Of a DNA stretch of 15,101 nt, positions 1 to 5,771 are shown one piece after another. Position 1 is the stretch's first letter. The number at the start of each line of letters is the position of its first letter. The notes below the pieces were generated by a model. It saw only the letters and a list, made by a program, of their open reading frames with translations, had not been told where the DNA came from and searched no databases. This DNA comes from an uncultured Collinsella sp. (GTDB lineage: Bacteria; Actinomycetota; Coriobacteriia; Coriobacteriales; Coriobacteriaceae), in assembly GCA_900553345.1 (NCBI GenBank), contig USDE01000012.1:1-15101 (forward strand), in the 5' to 3' direction. Made by a program: the position numbers and the translations under genes.

Positions 1-657
1 TGCGAGTCGCGTGGCTGGAAGACCACCGTGCTCGATTCCAGCCCCAGCGAGGCCGGCGGCTTTAAGTCCATCGAGTTCAAGGTCGAGGGCGACCGCGTCT
101 ACTCCGTCATGAAGTTCGAGTCCGGCGTGCACCGTGTCCAGCGCGTTCCCAAGACCGAGTCTCAGGGCCGCATCCAGACCTCCACGGCAACCGTCGCAGT
201 GCTTCCCGAGGCCGAGGAGATTGACGTCCAGATCAACCAGTCCGACCTGCGCATCGATACCTACTGCGCCTCGGGTCCTGGCGGTCAGTGCGTTAACACC
301 ACCTACTCCGCCGTACGCATCACCCACCTGCCCACCAACACCGTGGTGCAGTCGCAGGAGCAGCGCTCCCAGATCCAGAACCGCGAGGTCTGCATGCAGA
401 TGCTGCGCGCCCGTCTGTACGAGATGGAGCTCGAGAAGCAGCAGGCAGAGCTCGGTGCCGAGCGCCAAAGCCAGATCGGCCACGGTAACCGTTCCGAGAA
501 GATCCGTACCTACAACCAGCCCCAGGACCGCGTGACCGACCACCGCATCGGCTTCAACTCCACCTACAACGGCGTCCTTCTGGGCGATCAGCTCGGCACC
601 GTGATCGAGGCGCTCGCCGCCGCCGAGCGAGCCGAGAAGCTGGCACAGGCGGTTTAA
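1..657 (+). CDS. prfA: Peptide chain release factor 1 (RF1), 5'-truncated by the window edge
   Basis: RF1 recognises UAA and UAG in the ribosomal A site and triggers hydrolysis of peptidyl-tRNA. Translation is open from base 1 (C-E-S-R-G-W-K...) to TAA at 655-657. That gives 218 residues, about the C-terminal 60% of the usual ~360; the codon-recognition loop is mostly upstream. Visible family signatures are the stretch [20 protein letters not shown], the catalytic GGQ loop (280-288, context [11 protein letters not shown]), and the segment ending RVTDHRI near the C-terminus. The Gln of GGQ is the residue methylated by PrmC, encoded next door. Two positions differ from the sequences I know: TTYSAVR where TTDSAVR is usual, and TYNQPQ where TYNFPQ is usual. 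RF2 is the alternative, but the [19 protein letters not shown] segment and the prmC neighbour favour RF1. Confidence 0.95.
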   Translation, partial: CESRGWKTTVLDSSPSEAGGFKSIEFKVEGDRVYSVMKFESGVHRVQRVPKTESQGRIQTSTATVAVLPEAEEIDVQINQSDLRIDTYCASGPGGQCVNTTYSAVRITHLPTNTVVQSQEQRSQIQNREVCMQMLRARLYEMELEKQQAELGAERQSQIGHGNRSEKIRTYNQPQDRVTDHRIGFNSTYNGVLLGDQLGTVIEALAAAERAEKLAQAV

Positions 658-686
658 GTTACGGCGTTTTACCAAACGCCGTAACT
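657..686 (+). repeat. Perfect hairpin directly after prfA
   Basis: GTTACGGCGTTT (658-669) and AAACGCCGTAAC (674-685) are exact reverse complements around a TACC loop. The A of the stop codon (657) and T686 add a 13th pair. It starts at the prfA stop codon, as terminators do, but the following bases are TGCTCGACG, so there is no T-run. It may be an mRNA 3'-end stabiliser, half of a composite terminator with the next element, or an unusual terminator. Confidence 0.75.
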
Positions 687-698
687 GCTCGACGCTGC

Positions 699-796
699 AA
701 ACGCCCCTAAGCGGCAATCTGACGTTCAATCGTCGGTCGCGTACCAAAGTACGCTTCCCTCCTCTTTCACGTCACCTTGCTCGCTTAGGGGCGTTT
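699..796 (+). repeat. Long stepped inverted-repeat element (structured RNA, terminator or palindromic repeat)
   Basis: Perfect 15-bp arms, AAACGCCCCTAAGCG (699-713) and CGCTTAGGGGCGTTT (782-796), enclose 68 bases that continue the same fold. GCAA 714-717 pairs with TTGC 777-780, TGACGT 720-725 with ACGTCA 769-774, and an apical hairpin GCGTAC-CAAA-GTACGC occupies 739-754. That is about 31 pairs in one long stepped hairpin. An alternative local hairpin uses GACG 721-724 with CGTC 731-734. One side of the upper loop is a pyrimidine tract (755-768) containing CCTCCT, the anti-Shine-Dalgarno core. The 3' arm runs into TTTT, so it could end prfA transcripts. CGCTG flanks the element at 693-697 and 798-802. 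The pairing is seen; the role is unknown. Confidence 0.8.
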
Positions 797-1177
797 TCGC
801 TGACTTATGCTCAACCTGCGGCGCCTTAGAGGTGGTCATTGGGGACGTTCTTAAACGACTAGGTTGGGCTTATTGCTTTGAGATGTTATTCAATCGTCTT
901 TGATAGACTTCAAGCTGTCTACCTGCTGAAAGCAATTAACGGTATGCATCTGCAATTGAAAATATTGCTTGAAAAATCGTCCAAGAAGTCGCGGGGTGAT
1001 TTTTGACGCGTTGCGCGTCAAGTGATGTGGCAAGCGTTTGGTTAGATATTGGTTAGTTTTGGGGCAACCTTGCCAAAAGCTTGACGAATGCAAATCTAGA
1101 CGTCGGCGAATGAACACTTTGAGCGAGCCCGGTGAAAAATTCTGGGCTGATTCTCGATAATCGCCTTCAATCGTCTC
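797..1177. other. Gene-free, relatively A+T-rich intergenic stretch
   Basis: No convincing gene lies between the element after prfA and the prmC promoter. Visible structure: the 10-mer TTCAATCGTC at 889-898 and 1166-1175 (a third copy lies inside the preceding element at 725-734); a small hairpin TAGAC/GTCTA at 904-921; a perfect 8-bp hairpin TTGACGCG-TTG-CGCGTCAA at 1003-1021; and TGGCAAG (1028-1034) pairing with CTTGCCA (1069-1075) around two TTGGTTAG repeats 11 bases apart. It is poorer in G+C than the flanking genes, which suggests regulatory DNA or the remains of a lost gene. Confidence 0.6.
1003..1021. repeat. 8-bp perfect hairpin or palindrome
   Basis: TTGACGCG (1003-1010) and CGCGTCAA (1014-1021) are exact reverse complements around TTG. 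Neither strand has a following T-run, so it is not a normal intrinsic terminator. It could be an operator, but nothing else supports that. Confidence 0.5.
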
Positions 1178-1204
1178 TTGCCAAGCGCTGGCCTCGCGTA
1201 CAAT
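1178..1204 (+). promoter_or_regulatory. Candidate prmC promoter
   Basis: A -35-like TTGCCA (1178-1183) and a -10-like TACAAT (1199-1204) each match the sigma-70 consensus at 5 of 6 positions. They are 15 bases apart, slightly short. Transcription would begin near 1211, leaving a leader of about 40 bases before the prmC ATG at 1253. The atp promoter uses the same -10 in similar context (CGTACAAT). One TTCAATCGTC copy ends two bases before this -35 box. Confidence 0.5.
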
Positions 1205-1252
1205 CTGCTCCGACATTCGCGCGCCGCCTGGCGCTTAAGAGGGGAGGACCCC

Positions 1253-2503
1253 ATGGCAAACGAGATCTGGACCATCAAGCGTTGTCTCGAGTGGACCAAG
1301 GAGTACCTGGCCGAGCGCGGTGAGGAGCATCCCCGTCTTTCTGCCGAATGGCTGCTGTGCGCAGCCACGGGTCTGGCGCGCATCGACTTATATATGCGTA
1401 TGGACGAGACGCTCGATGCGGCGCAGCTCGAGACCATGCACGCGGCGGTCGTCCGCCGCGCCAAGGGCGAGCCGCTGCAGTACATCACCGGCAGCACGCA
1501 GTTCCGCATGATCGACGTCGCGTGTGCCCCCGGCGTACTCATTCCGCGTCCCGAGACCGAGATGCTCGTCGAGGAAGTCCTCAATTATCTGGATGCCGAG
1601 GTGCTGAGTCCCGAGGCTGCTGCCCGTCAGCGCGTTGAGCTGCCCTGGAACGATGAAGTCGAGCAAGCGCGCAAGGCCGAAGCCGCATTGGCCGACGAGC
1701 GAGCGACGGCCGAGCGCCGTGCCGCCAACCTCACAGCTGCCGACGAGGCGGCGTTGGGTAGCGATGTACTGGGCAGCCGCGCCTATGCCGAGGAACTGGC
1801 CGATCGCGAGGCCGAGGAAGCCGCCGCGCAGGCAGCAGAGACCGAGGCCGAGGAGGCCGCTGAGCCCGAGCTCGACGAATACGGCATCGCCATCGAAGGC
1901 GCCGACCACGAGGCGTCTCTGACGGAGGATGCCGCCGCGCCCGCTCCGGTCGAGCCCCGCACTGCCCGCGTTCTCGAGGTCGGCTGCGGCACGGGCTGCA
2001 TCTCGCTTTCCCTTGCCTGGGAGCGCCGTGGGCATGTCACCTGCACCGCTACCGATATCGAACCGCGTGCCATCGACCTGGCCACCAAAAACCGCGACGC
2101 GCTCGGGCTTACGTCCGATGAGGTCGCCTTCAGCCTCACAAACCTGGTGAGCTCTATCCCCCGCGAGGAATGGGGCACCTTCGACGTGCTCGTCTCCAAC
2201 CCGCCCTACATTCCGACTGACGTCATGCGCTCGCTACCGCACGAGGTCAAGGACTTCGAGCCCGATTTGGCGCTCGAGGGCGGTGCCGACGGCCTTGATA
2301 TCTTCCGCCGCCTGCTCAATGCGGCGCCCTATATGCTGCGCGCCGGCGGCCTGTTTGCCTGCGAGCTCTACGAGGGCGCCCTCGACGCCGCCGCCGAGCT
2401 CTGCCGCCAGGCGGGTCTCTCGGACGTGCGCATCGTCCGCGACCTCACCGATCGTCCCCGTATCGTTCGAGCCATCGTCACCGAGCCCAAACAGCGCCAG
2501 TAA
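1253..2503 (+). CDS. prmC: Release factor glutamine N5-methyltransferase PrmC (HemK), with a large insert
   Basis: PrmC transfers a methyl group from SAM to the Gln of the GGQ motif in RF1 and RF2, improving termination. The N-terminal helical domain (about residues 1-113) contains the family stretch PLQYITGSTQF...LIPRPETEMLVEE. The methyltransferase domain starts with the SAM-binding motif VLEVGCGTGCISLSL (from about residue 240) and has the diagnostic NPPY at residues 316-319 (2198-2209), followed by EPDLALEGGADGLDIFRRL. The ATG at 1253 has a strong ribosome site, GGGGAGGA (1241-1248), and sits downstream of a plausible promoter. The in-frame TTG at 1178 is rejected because it is the -35 box itself. 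At 416 residues it is far longer than the usual ~280. The excess is an Ala/Glu-rich insert at about residues 115-235. The position after prfA is the classic arrangement. Confidence 0.95.
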   Translation: MANEIWTIKRCLEWTKEYLAERGEEHPRLSAEWLLCAATGLARIDLYMRMDETLDAAQLETMHAAVVRRAKGEPLQYITGSTQFRMIDVACAPGVLIPRPETEMLVEEVLNYLDAEVLSPEAAARQRVELPWNDEVEQARKAEAALADERATAERRAANLTAADEAALGSDVLGSRAYAEELADREAEEAAAQAAETEAEEAAEPELDEYGIAIEGADHEASLTEDAAAPAPVEPRTARVLEVGCGTGCISLSLAWERRGHVTCTATDIEPRAIDLATKNRDALGLTSDEVAFSLTNLVSSIPREEWGTFDVLVSNPPYIPTDVMRSLPHEVKDFEPDLALEGGADGLDIFRRLLNAAPYMLRAGGLFACELYEGALDAAAELCRQAGLSDVRIVRDLTDRPRIVRAIVTEPKQRQ

Positions 2504-2517
2504 TATTTATTAACTGG

Positions 2518-2546
2518 TTAGCAAAAATTATAAAGTAGTTTATAAT
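2518..2546 (+). promoter_or_regulatory. hicAB promoter
   Basis: A -35-like TTAGCA (2518-2523) and a perfect -10 TATAAT (2541-2546) are separated by exactly 17 bases. Transcription would start around 2553, about 20 bases before the hicA ATG. The segment is strikingly A+T-rich against its surroundings. Confidence 0.7.
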
Positions 2547-2547
2547 T
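2526..2547. promoter_or_regulatory. Palindromic operator candidate over the hicAB -10 box
   Basis: AATTATAAA (2526-2534) and TTTATAATT (2539-2547) are exact 9-bp inverted repeats around GTAG. The right arm contains the whole -10 hexamer, so a dimeric repressor bound here would block RNA polymerase. HicB antitoxins commonly repress their own promoters through such palindromes, so HicB is the likely binder; this is inference. Confidence 0.6.
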
Positions 2548-2571
2548 AGGACGGCTGAAAGAGGTCGGCCC

Positions 2572-2757
2572 ATGCAACCTCCTACCTTTCGGGAAATCAT
2601 TGCCCTACTCAAGCACGATGGATTCGTGAAGGTCGCGCAAGTCGGTAGTCATGCTAAGTATGTTTCTGGTGACCGCGTTGTCACCGTGAACGGTTCTGGT
2701 GGTGATCGACCAAAGAAGGGCACGTGGGCAAGTATTCGTCGCCAAGCTGGATGGTAG
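2572..2757 (+). CDS. hicA: HicA-family toxin (mRNA interferase)
   Basis: HicA toxins are small double-stranded-RNA-binding-fold RNases that cleave mRNA and stop growth unless bound by HicB. The 61-residue protein has the family layout: an N-terminal helix (TFREIIALLKHDGF), a GSH motif with the likely catalytic His27 (codon 2650-2652), and a C-terminal KKGTWASIRRQAGW matching the usual KKGTLRSILKQAGL-like ending. The start ATG has AAAGAGG (2558-2564) at a spacing of 7. It lies 11 bases before hicB and shares the promoter at 2518-2546. Length is normal and no defect is visible, so it is probably active. The pair sits between prmC and sua5, genes often close together, which suggests insertion. 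Family assignment is strong; actual toxicity is inference. Confidence 0.9.
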   Translation: MQPPTFREIIALLKHDGFVKVAQVGSHAKYVSGDRVVTVNGSGGDRPKKGTWASIRRQAGW

Positions 2758-2768
2758 TTGGAGGCAAA

Positions 2769-3215
2769 ATGAGGCAGCGATTTACCTATGACTGCGTTCT
2801 CATAAAAGAAGACGACGGTTACTGCGCTAGCTTCCCGCAGATTCCCGGCGCCTTTGCCGATGGCGATACGCGCGAAGAAGCGATTGCCCATGCCACCGAG
2901 GCACTGATGGCGTTTTTGGCCGACGACCTCAACAACGGTTTGACTCCGGCAGGGTACGAACGCTTGGCCGAGGTCGTGACCCTTTCAGTCGAAATCGACC
3001 ACGAGGACGCTCGGGAAGCGGCGTGCCGAACATTTAAAGACGCAGCGCTGGACCTCAAAGTTTCCGCTCCGCGGATTACCGCGCTGGTCAAAGCCGGAAA
3101 GCTCGATGTTGAACTCGTCGACGGCCGTCGGATGATAACGATAGACAGCATCGAGCGCTACGCCGCCCAAGAACGCCACGCCGGCAGGCCAAAGAAGTTC
3201 GTCGCAGTCCAATAA
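2769..3215 (+). CDS. hicB: HicB-family antitoxin with a C-terminal helix-turn-helix-like domain
   Basis: HicB neutralises HicA and usually represses the operon. The N-terminal half (about residues 1-75) is the typical partial RNase H-like domain: YDCVLIKEDDGYCASFPQIP, then FADGDTREEAIAHATEAL. The C-terminal part (about residues 88-148) has a likely DNA-binding fold, with VSAPRITALVKAGKL followed by GRRMITIDSIERYAA, and a basic tail (GRPKKF). This looks closer to excisionase/MerR-type winged helices than to ribbon-helix-helix; I am unsure of the subclass. The ATG at 2769 is chosen because GGAGG (2760-2764) lies just before it and the antitoxin domain begins at once. An in-frame ATG at 2724 would overlap hicA by 34 bases and add 15 unrelated residues. 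No terminator is visible after it. Confidence 0.9.
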   Translation: MRQRFTYDCVLIKEDDGYCASFPQIPGAFADGDTREEAIAHATEALMAFLADDLNNGLTPAGYERLAEVVTLSVEIDHEDAREAACRTFKDAALDLKVSAPRITALVKAGKLDVELVDGRRMITIDSIERYAAQERHAGRPKKFVAVQ

Positions 3216-3262
3216 CCCCCTCACTTTCACCGACTACTAGAGCCGCTCACCAAACCAACATG

Positions 3263-3345
3263 CGCTCTGGGCAAATAGGTTGAACGTTTCGTGCGAGAAT
3301 GCCCCACAGTAAACAAACTTTCACCAGAGCGTAAGGGGCTGGCAT
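3263..3345 (+). promoter_or_regulatory. Possible RNA leader structure upstream of sua5
   Basis: CGCTCTGG (3263-3270) is the exact reverse complement of CCAGAGCG (3324-3331), which ends just before the ribosome site AAGGGG (3333-3338). A second pairing, ATGCCCC (3299-3305) with GGGG (3335-3338) and GGCAT (3341-3345), would hide that ribosome site. The two pairings cross, so they may be alternatives. No good promoter was recognised between hicB and sua5. Confidence 0.3.
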
Positions 3346-3349
3346 ACAC

Positions 3350-4093
3350 ATGCAGACGGTCTATCGGGTATTCGAGGGAGCGCGTGAGCCGCATCGGCTC
3401 GCCGTCGAGCGTACGGCCGAGCTACTCGGTCGCGGTGGCCTGGCGCTTATTCCAACCGAGACGGTCTACGGTGTCGCCGTGGCAGTCAACGCCTTCTCGG
3501 ATGCCGTTCCACAAGATACAAGTGAACCTCTGCCGTGGCCGCGCGATCCGCAGGTCACCGTCAACGGCGCCGCGGTGCCCGCACTCGGCACCGGTTACCG
3601 TCGCATCTTTACCCTCAAGCAGCGCGAGCTTACCCAAACGGTCGCCTGGCTGGTCGGTGATGCCGGGGCCCTCGACCGCTACGGCGTGGATATTCCGGAA
3701 GAGGCCCGCGCGCTTGCTCGAAGATGCTGGCCGGGCGCCCTGACTATCGTGGTCAAGGCGGCGCCCTGCGTGCCGACCTTTATGCGCGCCGCCGACGATA
3801 CGGTGGCCCTTCGCGCGTCGGCCTCGCCCGTGGTGCAGGCGCTCATCCGTACTTGTGGCAGTCCGCTTGCCTGCACCAGCGCCAACACGCACGGCGCGCC
3901 CGCGCCGGCAAGCTTTGCCGCCGTTGAGGACCGTATTCTGGAGGGGGTCGATGTGGCCGTCGACGCGGGCGAGACGCCGTGCCGCGATGCTTCGACCATC
4001 GTGACGTTTAAGCATGGCGAGCTCCAGATCCTGCGCCAAGGCGCACTTCCCGCATCAGAGATCGAGCGGGTCCTGTCCGACCCGATGCAATAG
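3350..4093 (+). CDS. L-threonylcarbamoyladenylate synthase (Sua5/YrdC/TsaC family)
   Basis: This family makes threonylcarbamoyl-AMP from threonine, bicarbonate and ATP, the first step of t6A37 formation on ANN-decoding tRNAs. The YrdC domain is clear: GLALIPTETVYGVAVAV (about residues 30-46), a K-x-R motif (K90-Q-R92 in IFTLKQRELTQ), RRCWPGALTIVVKA, and LACTSANTHGAP, whose SAN is the nucleotide-binding S-x-N. At 247 residues it is longer than TsaC (~190) but lacks the extra C-terminal domain of Sua5 (~340). The surplus includes about 30 residues inserted at residues 47-82, between the TETVYG strand and the K-x-R motif. The ATG has AAGGGG at an 11-base spacing, rather long. It stops 13 bases before glpK, so the two are probably cotranscribed. 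Gene naming varies (sua5, tsaC, ywlC). Confidence 0.9.
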   Translation: MQTVYRVFEGAREPHRLAVERTAELLGRGGLALIPTETVYGVAVAVNAFSDAVPQDTSEPLPWPRDPQVTVNGAAVPALGTGYRRIFTLKQRELTQTVAWLVGDAGALDRYGVDIPEEARALARRCWPGALTIVVKAAPCVPTFMRAADDTVALRASASPVVQALIRTCGSPLACTSANTHGAPAPASFAAVEDRILEGVDVAVDAGETPCRDASTIVTFKHGELQILRQGALPASEIERVLSDPMQ

Positions 4094-4106
4094 AAAGGTG
4101 TAAGCG

Positions 4107-5648
4107 ATGTCGTTGAATCTAGGTAGCCTGGGTATGGAAGACGCCTCGTTTAGCTTTGGCGGTTCCTACATCATGGCGCTCGACTGCGGCACCACCTCGG
4201 TACTCGCGACCATCGTCGACGAGTACGGCTGCATCGTCGCCCAGGCGCGTCGTAGCGTCAAAACCAGCTTCCCGTGCCCCGGCTGGGTGGAGCAGGATCC
4301 CACGGAGGTGCTTGCCAGCCAGATCGGCGTGATGATGGAGGTCCAGTTTAAGAGCGGCATCCATTCCGATCGCATCGCCGCCATCGGTATCTCCAACCAG
4401 CGCGAGACCACGGTGGTGTGGGACCGCATAAGCGGCCAACCCATCTATAACGCCATCGTGTGGCAATGCCGTCGCACCGCCTCGGCAATCGATAAACTGG
4501 CCGAGCAGGGCTGCGAGGAGCTGGTGCGTTCCCGCACCGGCCTTACGCTCGACCCGTATTTCTCGGCCTCCAAGGTGCAGTGGATTCTCGACAACGTTGA
4601 CGGCGCACGCGAGAGCGCGGCGGCGGGCGACCTCATGTTTGGCACCATCGATACCTGGCTCATCTACAACCTCACCGGCGGCCAAACCTTTGCCACCGAC
4701 TACACCAATGCCAGCCGCACAGCGCTCTTCAATATTCATACGCTGGACTGGGACGATGACCTGCTGGCGCTCTTCGACATCCCGCGTGCCATGATGCCCG
4801 AGGTCCGTTGGAGCGCCGGTGACTACGGCCGCGTCGCGAGCGACATCATGACCAACATGCCGCCCATCATGGGTGTGGCGGGCGACCAGCAGGCGTCGCT
4901 GTTCGGTCACTGCTGCTTCCATCCCGGCCAGACCAAAAACACCTATGGCACGGGCTGCTTTATGCTCATGAACACCGGCGACGAGATCGTCGAATCCAAG
5001 AATGGCCTGGTCTCCACCATCGGTATCGCTGCGAACGGCAAGGTCAGCTATGCGCTCGAGGGCTCTATTTTTGCCGCCGGCTCAACGATGAACTGGCTGC
5101 GCGACAACATGGGCGTTATCTCCAACGTATCCGAATCGGCACAGCTCGCCTCCTCGATCGGCGATAACGAGGGATGCTACTTTGTCCCCGCTTTTGCGGG
5201 CTTGGGTGCTCCTTGGTGGGACGCGCACGCCCGCGGCATCGTATGCGGTCTGACCGGCGCCTCGAGTCGCGCGACCATCGTGCGTGCCGCTTGCGAGTCC
5301 ATGGCCTATCAGAGCTATGACGTGCTGCGTGCCATGGAGCAGGACGTGGGTCTTTCGATCGAGCGCCTGTCCGTCGATGGCGGCGCCTCGCGCAACGAGT
5401 TCATCATGCAGTTCCAGGCAGACTTGCTGGATATCCCCGTACTGCAATGTGAGTCGGTGGAGACAACGGCGATCGGTGCCGCGTATCTGGCGGGCCTCGC
5501 GGTTGGGTATTGGGAGGATCTGGAGGAGCTGGAGCAAAACACCCAGATCGTCAAGACATTCCATCCCCATATGTCCGTTGAGCGTCGCGAGCACAACCTG
5601 GACGGTTGGCACGATGCGGTCAGGCGTTCGCTCAGCGCCGCTCAATAG
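4107..5648 (+). CDS. glpK: Glycerol kinase
   Basis: GlpK phosphorylates glycerol to sn-glycerol 3-phosphate using ATP in the cytoplasm. The FGGY-kinase signatures are present: YIMALDCGTTS near the N-terminus, ISNQRETTVVWD, the GlpK-typical GLTLDPYFSASKVQWILD and DYTNASRTALFNIHTLDWD, GDQQASLFGH with the likely catalytic Asp260, and SVDGGASRNEFIMQFQADLL. The length of 513 is slightly above the usual ~500 because of about 20 extra N-terminal residues. The ATG at 4107 has AAGGTG six bases upstream; ATG 4134 is a possible alternative. The histidine that HPr phosphorylates in Firmicutes glycerol kinases is not evident in the segment before GVAGDQQ, so PTS activation is not expected. No glpF or glpD is adjacent. 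It is 13 bases after the sua5-like gene, an unusual partner. Confidence 0.95.
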   Translation: MSLNLGSLGMEDASFSFGGSYIMALDCGTTSVLATIVDEYGCIVAQARRSVKTSFPCPGWVEQDPTEVLASQIGVMMEVQFKSGIHSDRIAAIGISNQRETTVVWDRISGQPIYNAIVWQCRRTASAIDKLAEQGCEELVRSRTGLTLDPYFSASKVQWILDNVDGARESAAAGDLMFGTIDTWLIYNLTGGQTFATDYTNASRTALFNIHTLDWDDDLLALFDIPRAMMPEVRWSAGDYGRVASDIMTNMPPIMGVAGDQQASLFGHCCFHPGQTKNTYGTGCFMLMNTGDEIVESKNGLVSTIGIAANGKVSYALEGSIFAAGSTMNWLRDNMGVISNVSESAQLASSIGDNEGCYFVPAFAGLGAPWWDAHARGIVCGLTGASSRATIVRAACESMAYQSYDVLRAMEQDVGLSIERLSVDGGASRNEFIMQFQADLLDIPVLQCESVETTAIGAAYLAGLAVGYWEDLEELEQNTQIVKTFHPHMSVERREHNLDGWHDAVRRSLSAAQ

Positions 5649-5771
5649 GGCTGCGACGGGGCACTCGATACAACAAACCGCTAAACTTATGCATGGCGGG
5701 CGGCGGCAACATCGCTGTGCGTCATGTCAGCAAGGTCGTTTTGCGGCCGCAACGAAAGGGGCAATCAACCC

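Noticed and set aside
1003..1021. Hairpin considered as a terminator
   Set aside because: No T-run follows on either strand and no gene ends nearby.
725..1175. CRISPR array from the repeated 10-mer
   Set aside because: The repeats are too short and irregularly spaced (about 160 and 280 bases), and no cas genes are present.
890..1216. 108-codon open frame on the minus strand in the prfA-prmC gap
   Set aside because: It has no good ribosome site, no recognisable motif or domain and an irregular composition. It runs through the repeated 10-mers, a hairpin and the prmC promoter. It is probably chance, though a decayed gene cannot be excluded.
1178..1252. Upstream TTG start for prmC
   Set aside because: The TTG is part of the candidate -35 box, it has no ribosome site, and the extra residues are unlike PrmC. 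ATG 1253 has GGGGAGGA in place.
2724..2768. Upstream ATG for hicB
   Set aside because: It would overlap hicA and add residues not found in the family. ATG 2769 has GGAGG directly upstream.
5741..5752. Palindrome TTGCGGCCGCAA before upp as a specific operator
   Set aside because: It is G+C-rich and could be chance in this genome. No promoter elements lie beside it, so no function is claimed.
5724..5771. Upstream ATG for upp
   Set aside because: The added 16 residues run through the palindrome and the ribosome site of the better ATG at 5772, where homologues begin.
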